A stretch of 64,000 bases of DNA from Dichetophora obliterata (lineage: Eukaryota; Arthropoda; Insecta; Diptera; Sciomyzidae), in assembly GCA_963920525.1 (NCBI GenBank), contig OY986438.1:75376136-75440135 (forward strand), in the 5' to 3' direction. The translations under genes and the position numbers were made by a program. Positions 21,269 through 30,880 of the stretch are shown here, one piece after another. The first letter of the stretch is position 1; the number at the start of each line of letters is the position of its first letter. The notes beneath the pieces are model-generated. The model saw only the letters and a list, made by a program, of their open reading frames with translations, was not told the DNA's origin and made no database searches.

Positions 21269-22628
21269 ATACCTTACTTCAAGCTTTTTTGATAATAAGC
21301 TTCAATAGGGTTAATCTTTTTTGATAGTAAACTATTGTTTTTTTAATGTAAATTAAATTTACATATAATTGAAATAAAACCCATTAAAACATTGAGTAAT
21401 GTATGTCTAGACGCCTAGCTTTTTTTGATAATAAGCTTCAATAGAGATTATCATGTGTTTGTGTGTGTATTATAGTTTACAACAGGCTTATCTAACGAAT
21501 TGAGGTTAGTATGTTGCTGTTGTTGTTATTGTTGTTGTTTATATACCTTACTTCGAGCTTTTTTGATAATAAGCTTCAATAGGGTTAATCTTTTTTGATA
21601 GTAAACTATTGTTTTTTAATGTAAATTAAATTTACATATAATTGAAATAAAACCCATTAAAACATTGAGTAATGTATGTCTAGACGCCTAGCTTTTTTTG
21701 ATAATAAGCTTCAATAGAGATTATCATGTGTTTGTGTGTGTATTATAGTTTACAACAGGCTTATCTAACGAATTGAGGTTAGTATGTTGCTGTTGTTGTT
21801 ATTGTTGTTGTTTATATACCTTACTTCGAGCTTTTTTGATAATAAGCTTCAATAGGGTTAATCTTTTTTGATAGTAAACTATTGTTTTTTAATGTAAATT
21901 AAATTTACATATAATTGAAATAAAACCCATTAAAACATTGAGTAATGTATGTCTAGACGCCTAGCTTTTTTTGATAATAAGCTTCAATAGAGATTATCAT
22001 GTGTTTGTGTGTGTATTATAGTTTACAACAGGCTTATCTAACGAATTGAGGTTAGTATGTTGCTGCTGTTGTTGTTGTTGTTGTTTATATACCTTACTTC
22101 AAGCTTTTTTGATAATAAGCTTCAATAGGGTTAATCTTTTTTGATAGTAAACTATTGTTTTTTTAATGTAAATTAAATTTACATATAATTGAAATAAAAC
22201 CCATTAAAACATTGAGTAATGTATGTCTAGACGCCTAGCTTTTTTTGATAATAAGCTTCAATAGAGATTATCATGTGTTTGTGTGTATTATAGTTTACAA
22301 CAGGCTTATCTAACGAATTGAGGTTAGTATGTTGCTGTTGTTGTTATTGTTGTTGTTTATATACCTTACTTCGAGCTTTTTTGATAATAAGCTTCAATAG
22401 GGTTAATCTTTTTTGATAGTAAACTATTGTTTTTTAATGTAAATTAAATTTACATATAATTGAAATAAAACCCATTAAAACATTGAGTAATGTATGTCTA
22501 GACGCCTAGCTTTTTTTGATAATAAGCTTCAATAGAGATTATCATGTGTTTGTGTGTGTATTATAGTTTACAACAGGCTAATCTAACGAATTGAGGTTAG
22601 TATATGTTGTTGTTGTTGTTGTTGTTGT
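21264..22628 (+). repeat. Five ~273 bp tandem repeat units (left arm)
   Basis: The landmark TTTATATACC recurs at 21264, 21538, 21811, 22084 and 22356, giving periods of 272-274 bp. Each unit holds a short (TTG)n run, GATAATAAGCTTCAATAG twice, a short palindromic AT block (TAAATTAAATTTACATA) and GTCTAGACGCCTAGC. The units are almost identical. They lack the GAACATTCTAGAA block found at the same place in the inner repeats. Confidence 0.92.
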
Positions 22629-22677
22629 TATTGTTTCTGTAAATTGAAATTGATATGCAAGCTTTGCATAGAGCTTT

Positions 22678-22680
<3 letters not shown>

Positions 22681-22733
<53 letters not shown>
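22681..22733. repeat. (GA)n microsatellite, left arm
   Basis: An uninterrupted GA run of about 50 bp lies 190 bp upstream of the polymerase gene start. The mirrored CT run in the right arm is about twice as long (34985-35084). Such tracts are binding sites for GAGA factor in flies, so a role in chromatin opening upstream of the gene is possible but unproven. Confidence 0.9.
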
Positions 22734-22738
<5 letters not shown>

Positions 22739-22777
22739 TGTATCTATGAATGTATAGTACCAGTCTGAAAAACTTCA

Positions 22778-22812
22778 ATATAAGGCGAACCAAAAATATA
22801 TTAGCTTTAGTT
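22778..22812 (+). promoter_or_regulatory. Possible core promoter of the left polymerase gene
   Basis: ATATAAG (22778-22784) sits about 28 bp upstream of an initiator-like TTAGTTC (22806-22812) and about 110 bp before the first ATG. The same sequence occurs in the right arm. This is inferred from spacing only; no transcript evidence is available. Confidence 0.3.
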
Positions 22813-22919
22813 CGTAAAAGATCATTTCATTGAAAGATTATACAACTAAAATAAAGGAAAACAAGGACACTTTATTAAACATTAAAATAAATAAAAATAA
22901 AAAAGAAATATCAATAAAA

Positions 22920-25900
22920 ATGGTATCCTTTACTTGTAACGAATGCGGATTAAGTTTAAAAAAAAAGAGTAATCTAAACAGACATATACGAGTAAAACAC
23001 CAAAACCAACAATCGCAACATTTTCAATGCGATGTATGTAAGAAGTTATTTTCACGGAAGGATAATTTAAATCAGCATAAAGGAAAACTACATGCAGTAT
23101 CTTCTTCTTCCTTGACTGCAGCGTCAACATCAGCAGCAGCAGCAGGAAACACAACAAGCATTCAAAGTATCCAGGCGATTTTACCAAATTCAGTCCCCCA
23201 TCTTTATTGCAATACTTGTAAGAAAGAGATATTGACGAAGAATTGGGCATATCACATCAGAACAAATGAGCATAAAAAAAATAGTGGTGAAATAGTTAAT
23301 GAGAATTTAACTAGAATCTCATCGGTATTTAATGAACGTATAGAGTCATTTATACACAAAAATAATAATGAGAATTTATTGATTCCCGAAGAGTTTTTAG
23401 CAAACTCCAAAAATATAGTTATAGAAACTCTGCAAGAAATGTTGCAGAAGCACATCAATATTAAATTTAATATGGAATTGTTCTGTGAATACGTTAAAAT
23501 GAGTGAAAATGAGATGTCAATTGACATTAAATCAAATTAAAGAGTCGACAGACTTAAATAACATTTTTGGTGAAATATGTGATAATTTAGTGTCAAAAAT
23601 GTCAGAGTTTCAAGAACGTGACAGCGGTTGGACTCTCATTAGAATATTACATTTAGAAATTAATATTAACCAGTACAAACCAATAAAAGGATCGCAATAT
23701 ATCCCATTACCAAAATTTGTCTATAATAAAAAGGCTTGTATCAATGTACAAAATTCAGATGAATATTGCTTCAAATGGGCAGTAATATCAGCACTGGCTC
23801 CAGTTAATAAAAGCTCTGATAGATGTTCCAGCTATAATGTGGAGGATATTACAGCCTCCATAATACACTTGGGCAATGATTTAACAATCAACTTTGAAAG
23901 TCTTGTTTTTCCGCTACCAGTAAAAGACATTAAAATATTCGAAGAAAATAATCCTAGATTAAGCATTAATGTCTTCGGGTTCGATGATGAGATGAAAAGT
24001 ATTGTCGGACCCTACTACTTTACAAAGGAGGAGAAGAGAACACACCTCAATTTGCTTTTACTTCAGGAAGGAGACAAATCTCATTATATATGGATCAAAA
24101 ATATTTCAAGGTAAAAAAATTATATTCATTCATATATTTATTTTTCTTTATTATATATATATATATATATATATCAACAGAATTTTTAACAAATTTTTCT
24201 TTTTATTTACAGACTTTTATGTAGCCAAGTTACAGGACATGCTCATAGAATGTTTCTATGTAATTGCTGCCTGCAGTACTTCAGTTCAGAGTACAAATTA
24301 CAGAGTCATCGACTAGAGTGTAGTCGAATAGTTACAAAGGTTCCTAATATTGAAAATAGTAAACTAAATTTTAAAAACTTTAAACATAAGCTAGATGTAC
24401 CGTTCGTAGTATATGCGGATTTTGAATGTTTTCTAACACCAGAAAACATTCAAAATTCTGACTCTATAAAAACTGTACAGAGTCATAATCCCTGCGCATA
24501 TAGCTACTATATTAAATGTAGTTTTAATAATTCCTTAGATAAGTTTAGAGTATATACTGGTGAAGATGCACCTAAACATTTTTTTATAAATTTAGTTAGC
24601 GATGCTAAGAGCATTTATAATGAATATTTATGTAAAGTTATTCCAATGAATTTCCTCACTCCAGAAGAATTATATATTCAAAATAATAGTACCATGTGTC
24701 ATATATGTGAAAAACCTTTAAATGATGTTGATGGTGATAATGATGATGATAACTATAGAGTAGTAGCAGATCATTGTCATTTAACTGGTAAATATCGAGG
24801 TCCAGCACACAATATATGTAATTTAAATTATCAAAATGTAAACTTTATTCCAATTTTTTTCATAATCTTTCTCTATATGATTGCCACTTGTTTATTAAAG
24901 AACTCTCATCGATTCCCGGTAGAATAAATGTAGTACCAATAAATAAGGAAATTTATGTTTCAGTTTCCAAGTATATACATTTCGAAAATGATGGTGGAAG
25001 TCTTGAATTGAGATTTTTAGATTCATTTAGATTTATGGCTTCTAGTCTTTCAAGCTTAGCCAATAATTTATCTCATTCAGATTTCTATGTTTTACGTTCA
25101 GAGTTTCCGGTTGATGAGGAATTTAATCTCTTGAGGCAAAAGGGTGTATTCGCCTATGACTATTTTGATTCAATGAATCGCCTTCAAGAGGAATGTTTAC
25201 CTCCAAGAGAAAAATTCTTTAATAAACTAACTAACGAAGAGTGTAGTGTTGATGATTATCAACATGCTCAAAAGGTATGGTCAACTTTTAGTTGTTCAAC
25301 ACTACACGAGTACTTAGAGCTTTATCTCAAAACGGATGTATTACTTTTAACAGATGTCTTTGAAAATTTCAGAAAAGTCTGTAATCTATTTACAATTTAG
25401 ATCCTTGTCAGTACTATACAGCTCCCGGACTATCTTGGGGAGCTATGCTAAAGTATACGAAAATAGAATTAGAGTTATTAACAGACATTGATATGATTAA
25501 ATTCATTCAAAAAGGTATAAGAGGAGGCATTGTTCAATGTTCAAAACGACATGTCAAAGCAAATAATAAATACATGAGTGATTTCGATAGTGGAAAACCA
25601 TCGAACTACCTCATGTATTTAGATGCTAATAATTTGTATGGTTGGGCAATGTCTCAGTATTTACCTGAAGGAAAATTTGAATGGGTTGATGATGATGTGT
25701 CAACTTTCTCGTTAAATGAACATTCTTATGATTCTAACGAAGGATATATATTGGAAGTCGATTTAGAGACTCCTACGGAAGTTCACAATTTACATAATGA
25801 TTTACCGTTTTGTTCAATGAATAAAAAAAGTCCTAAAGGTGAACATCAAAAGCTTATTGTTGATTTATATAATAAATCAAATTACATCATACATTATATA

Positions 25901-26845
25901 AATTTACAACAATGCTTACAAAATGGACTCAAGTTGAAAAAGATCCATAGAATTCTAAAATTTAAGCAATCTCCATGGTTAAAGAAATACATTGATTTAA
26001 ATACTATGCATAGAACTCAAGCTAGAAACGATTTTGAAAAGAATTTTTTTAAATTGTTAAATAATGCAGTGTATGGAAAAACCATGGAGAATGTGGATAA
26101 AAGAAAAGACGTGAAAATTGTTTGTGAGTGGGAAAGTAGCGGTAGAAGATTAGGAGCAAGAAGTTTAATTGCTAAACCGAATTTCCATAGCTCTACAAGG
26201 TTCACTGAAAATATGGCAGCAATTCAACTAAATAGAATACATACCCTATATGATAAACCAATTTATATAGGCTTTGTAGTTCTTGAATTGTCAAAGTGGA
26301 AAATGTATGATTTTCATTATGATTACATGATTCCAAAATTTGATAAAAACTTGAGTTTATGCTATATGGATACGGATTCATTTATTTATTCAATTAAAAC
26401 TGATGACTTTTATAATGAGATTAAAGCAGACATCAACTTAAAATTTGATACATCTGATTATAAAGTTGACAATCCCTATAACATAGAAAGAAAAAATAAA
26501 AAAGTTTTAGGATTTATGAAGGACGAAAATAGTGGAAAAATAATGAGGGAATTCATTGGATTAAGATCCAAAATGTATTCGATAAGTGTTGTAGGTGATA
26601 ACGAAATTAAAAAAGCTAAGGGTGTTAAAAAATCAGCATTGATGTCTCTTAGCATAAGCGATTATAAAAAGTGTTTATATGATAAGAAAATTTATTATGA
26701 TAAGATGTATACTATTAGATCTAAAATACATAAGTTATATACTCAAGAAATATATAAGATTGTGTTAAGCTATTTAGATGATAAGCGATTTATATTAGAA
26801 AATGGAGTAGACACCCTTGCATGGGGTCACTATAAAATTAATTAA
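22920..26845 (+). pseudogene. Polinton-type DNA polymerase B gene, left copy (frameshifted)
   Basis: In order: three C2H2 fingers (CNECG...HIRVKH; CDVCKKLF...HKGKLH; CNTCKKE...HIRTNEH), a linker domain (WTLIRILHLEININ, FKWAVISAL, NVFGFDDE, HYIWIKN), an exonuclease I motif (YADFEC near 24411), an endonuclease VII-like HNH cluster (CHICEKP, ADHCHLTGKYRG, NICNLNY near 24695-24830) and the PolB palm: motif A LDANNLYGWAMS (25621), motif B NNAVYGKT (26062), motif C YMDTDSF (26362). A 102 bp GT-AG intron lies at 24111-24212. Frame changes occur near 23500-23540 (+1) and at the T7 run 24854-24860 (-1), both shared with the right copy. A unique 1 bp loss near 25383 breaks the left copy. The product would be a protein-primed replicative polymerase as in Polintons/Mavericks. 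Confidence 0.9.
24111..24212 (+). other. Spliceosomal intron in the polymerase gene (left arm)
   Basis: The donor CAAG|GTAAAA and acceptor TTTATTTACAG|AC bracket an AT-rich 102 bp segment with a (TA)n run. Removing it keeps the frame open and joins regions that are continuous in related polymerases. The mirrored intron in the right arm is 33512-33611. Confidence 0.8.
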
Positions 26846-27070
26846 TTAATTAAAACTATTAACAAAATAAATCATCATATATTAAAATATTAAATAATAA
26901 AAAAACAAAATTTAAAAAAATAATTTTTGTCTTCTTTATTTTTAAATATATATATGTATATATATATATATATATATATTTAATATATATATATATATAG
27001 GAAGGAAACATAGAATACTTATGAATAATAATAATAACATTTTTAAATTATTCTTTAATTATTATTATTC
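26846..27070 (+). other. 3' flank of the left polymerase gene with AATAAA and (TA)n
   Basis: The stop codon at 26843-26845 is followed within 25 bp by AATAAA (26866-26871), a plausible polyadenylation signal. AT-only sequence with two (TA)n runs then reaches about 27000. The same arrangement is mirrored at 30660-30880. Confidence 0.55.
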
Positions 27071-28182
27071 TAATTTCACTTTACAACAGGTTAATCTAAT
27101 GAATAAAGGTAATAAAATGTTGCTGTTGTTGTTGTTGTAGATATAGATATCAATTCCTTCGAGAACATTCTTAAACTTTCTAAAAGCTTAGATTTTTTGA
27201 TAATAAACTTCATATAGGGATTATCATATGTTTGTATGTATAGTAGTTTACAACAGGTTAATCTAATAAACTGCTGTTGCTGCTGTTGTTTGTATACCTT
27301 ACTTCGAGAACATTCTAGAACATTCTAGAAGCTTAGCTTTTTTGATAATAAGCTTCAATAGGGATTATCATGTGTTTGTGTGTATTATAGCTTACAACAG
27401 ACTAATCTAACGAATTTAGGTAAGTATGTGTTGTTGTTGCTGTTGTAGATATCAATTTCTTTGAGAACATTCTAGAACATTCTAGAAGCTTAGCTTTTTG
27501 ATAATAAGCTTCAATAGGGATTATCATGTGTTTGTGTGTATTTTAGTTTACAACAGGCTAATCTAACGAATTTAGGTAAGTATGTGTTGTTGTTGTTGTT
27601 ATTACTTAAAATTGATATGCAATCTATGCATTCAAGTTATACATGTCAATGAAAAAAAAATACATTAAAAACTTTGATTTATGATATGTTTCTAGAACAT
27701 TCTAGAAGCTTAGCTTTTTTTGATAATAAGATTCAATATGGTTAATCTTTTTGATAATAAACTATTGTTTTAATGTAAATTAAATTTACATATTAATGAA
27801 ATAAAACCTATTAAAACATTGAGTTATGTATGGCTAGACGCCTAGCTTTTTTTTGATAATAAGCTTCAATAGGGATTATCATGTGTTTGTGTGTATTATA
27901 GTTTACAACAGGCTAATCTAACGAATTTAGGTCAGTATGTGTTGTTGTTGTTGTTATTACTTAAAATTGATATGCAAGCTATGCATTCAAGTTATACATG
28001 TCAATGAAAAGCTATTAAAACTTTGATTTATGATATGTGTGCTTAGAAAGTTTAGAACCCTACAAGAATTTTCATAGGAAACACAAAAATTTAACCTTTA
28101 ACCTTTTTGGCGATAAACTGTTGTTGTTGTTATTGTTGCTGTAAATTGAAATTGATATGCAAGCTCTGCATAGAGCTTTAGA

Positions 28183-28236
<54 letters not shown>

Positions 28237-28297
28237 TATCTATGAATGTATAGTACCAGTTTGAAAAACTTTAATAAACTATTGTTTTTAATGTAAA
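27071..28297 (+). repeat. Inner repeat block of the left arm with HSE clusters
   Basis: Variant copies of the outer repeat unit are arranged irregularly. They share TTTACAACAGGCTAATCTAA, (TTG)n runs and GATAATAAGCTTCAATAGGG, but many carry GAACATTCTAGAACATTCTA before AAGCTT. Those blocks are phased GAA/TTC arrays: five units at 27308-27330, five at 27465-27487 and four at 27690-27707. A TG/GA microsatellite lies near 28183-28234. No coding sequence was seen. Confidence 0.85.
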
Positions 28298-28818
28298 TTA
28301 AATTTACATATAAATGATATAAAAAACCCATTAAAACATTGAGTTATGTATATCTAGAATCCTAGCTGCCAGATGGGCTATGACATATGTTTTAGAAGCT
28401 TCAAGAATGTTCTAGAATGTTCTAGAAGCTTCTAGAATGTTCTAGAATGTTCTAGAAGCTTCTAGAATGTTCTAGAATGTTCTAGAAGCTTCTAGAATGT
28501 TCTAGAAGCAATTGAAATTGGAGATAAGCATGCAAGTTAGATGGACGGACGGACGGACGGATAGCAAGATGGGCTATGACATATGTTTTAGAAGCTTCTA
28601 GAATGTTCTAGAAGCAATTGAAATTGAAGATAAGCATGCAAGTTAGACGGACGGAGGGACAGCTAGGGGGGGTATGATTGGTCAAACTAGCTGAAGTGGG
28701 AGATAAGCAAAGCATATACGACGTATGGGCAGACAGTCAGATAGTCAGACGGATGGACGGACGGAGGGATAGCTATACTACAGGCTAATCTAACGAATTT
28801 AGGTAAGTATGTTGCTGC

Positions 28819-28853
<35 letters not shown>

Positions 28854-29165
28854 GTATACCTTACTTCGAGAACATTCTAGAACATTCTAGAAGCTTAGCT
28901 TTTTGATAATAAGCTTCAATAGGGTTAATCTTTTTGATAATAAACTATTGTTTTTTTAATTTAAATTAAATTTACATATAAATGAAATAAAAAAAACCCA
29001 TTAAAACATTGAGTAATGTATGTCTAGACGCCTAGCTTTTTTTGATAATAAGCTTCAATAGAGATTATCATGTGTTTGTGTGTGTGTGTGTGTGTATTAT
29101 AGTTTACAACAGGCTAATCTAACGAATTGAGGTTAGTATGTTGCTGTTGTTGCTGTTGTTGTTGC

Positions 29166-29216
<51 letters not shown>

Positions 29217-29430
29217 AGTAGATATCAATTCCTTCGAGAACATTCTAGAACATTCTAGAAGCTTAGCTTTTTGCTAATAAGCTTCAATAGGGTTAATCTT
29301 TTTGATAGTAAACTATTGTTTTTTAATGTAAATTAAATTTACATATAAATGAAATAAAACCCATTAAAACATTGAGTAATGTATTTCGGCTAGTTTCGGT
29401 TATTCGGCCATATTGAGGCCATATTGAGGC
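28298..29430. repeat. Unpaired spacer at the centre of the palindrome
   Basis: This 1,133 bp segment separates the two arms and is not itself palindromic as a whole. It holds the long HSE array (28395-28507), two diverged copies of an ~80-120 bp unit ending in (GGAC)n-like runs (28545-28562 and 28647-28660), two further (TTG)n tracts (28818-28853 and 29140-29216) and more copies of the arm repeat. It has no ORF of note. A real, unique spacer argues against a simple hairpin sequencing artefact. Confidence 0.85.
28395..28507. promoter_or_regulatory. Array of 23 phased heat-shock-element units
   Basis: GAA and TTC triplets alternate strictly every 5 bp from 28395 to 28507, giving 23 units without a break. 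This is the nGAAnnTTCnnGAAn pattern bound by trimeric heat shock factor. It is built from a ~30 bp tandem unit (GAAGCTTCTAGAATGTTCTA and a further AGAATGTTCT). A second run of five units lies at 28591-28613. Functional use is inferred; the array is also strongly self-complementary and could simply form hairpins. Confidence 0.75.
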
Positions 29431-29491
29431 TTTACATTAAAAACAATAGTTTATTAAAGTTTTTCAAACTGGTACTATACATTCATAGATA

Positions 29492-29543
<52 letters not shown>

Positions 29544-30880
29544 TCTAAAGCTCTATGCAGAGCTTGCATATCAATTTCAATTTACAGCAACAATAACAAC
29601 AACAACAGTTTATCGCCAAAAAGGTTAAAGGTTAAATTTTTGTGTTTCCTATGAAAATTCTTGTAGGGTTCTAAACTTTCTAAGCACACATATCATAAAT
29701 CAAAGTTTTAATAGCTTTTCATTGACATGTATAACTTGAATGCATAGCTTGCATATCAATTTTAAGTAATAACAACAACAACAACACATACTGACCTAAA
29801 TTCGTTAGATTAGCCTGTTGTAAACTATAATACACACAAACACATGATAATCCCTATTGAAGCTTATTATCAAAAAAAAGCTAGGCGTCTAGCCATACAT
29901 AACTCAATGTTTTAATAGGTTTTATTTCATTAATATGTAAATTTAATTTACATTAAAACAATAGTTTATTATCAAAAAGATTAACCATATTGAAGCTTAT
30001 TATCAAAAAAAGCTAAGCTTCTAGAATGTTCTAGAAACATATCATAAATCAAAGTTTTTAATGTATTTTTTTTTCATTGACATGTATAACTTGAATGCAT
30101 AGATTGCATATCAATTTTAAGTAATAACAACAACAACAACACATACTTACCTAAATTCGTTAGATTAGCCTGTTGTAAACTAAAATACACACAAACACAT
30201 GATAATCCCTATTGAAGCTTATTATCAAAAAGCTAAGCTTCTAGAATGTTCTAGAATGTTCTCAAAGAAATTGATATCTACAACAGCAACAACAACACAT
30301 ACTTACCTAAATTCGTTAGATTAGTCTGTTGTAAGCTATAATACACACAAACACATGATAATCCCTATTGAAGCTTATTATCAAAAAAGCTAAGCTTCTA
30401 GAATGTTCTAGAATGTTCTCGAAGTAAGGTATACAAACAACAGCAGCAACAGCAGTTTATAAGATTAACCTGTTGTAAACTACTATACATACAAACATAT
30501 GATAATCCCTATATGAAGTTTATTATCAAAAAATCTAAGCTTTTAGAAAGTTTAAGAATGTTCTCGAAGGAATTGATATCTATATCTACAACAACAACAA
30601 CAGCAACATTTTATTACCTTTATTCATTAGATTAACCTGTTGTAAAGTGAAATTAGAATAATAATAATTAAAGAATAATTTAAAAATGTTATTATTATTA
30701 TTCATAAGTATTCTATGTTTCCTTCCTATATATATATATATATTAAATATATATATATATATATATATACATATATATATTTAAAAATAAAGAAGACAAA
30801 AATTATTTTTTTAAATTTTGTTTTTTTATTATTTAATATTTTAATATATGATGATTTATTTTGTTAATAGTTTTAATTAA

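Larger units (their letters stand above)
21040..28297 (+). repeat. Left arm of the giant PolB palindrome
   Basis: This ~7.26 kb arm is repeated in inverted orientation at 29431-36719. From outside in it contains a (TTG)n tract, five ~273 bp tandem units, a GA microsatellite, the DNA polymerase B gene, AT-rich sequence and a second, variant set of repeats with heat-shock-element clusters. Its edges were set by base pairing with the other arm: 21040 pairs with 36719 and 28297 with 29431, and pairing stops just outside both points. The arms differ by a handful of substitutions, a 1 bp and a 3 bp indel, and microsatellite lengths. Confidence 0.93.

Noticed and set aside
21180..22640. CRISPR array
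   Set aside because: The ~273 bp units are near-identical along their whole length, with no short repeat plus unique spacer pattern; this is eukaryotic satellite-like DNA.
22578..22793. Ser/Leu-repeat ORFs over the GA/CT tracts (also 28098-28331, 29424-29654, 34929-35174)
   Set aside because: Pure products of dinucleotide repeats; frame openness carries no information there.
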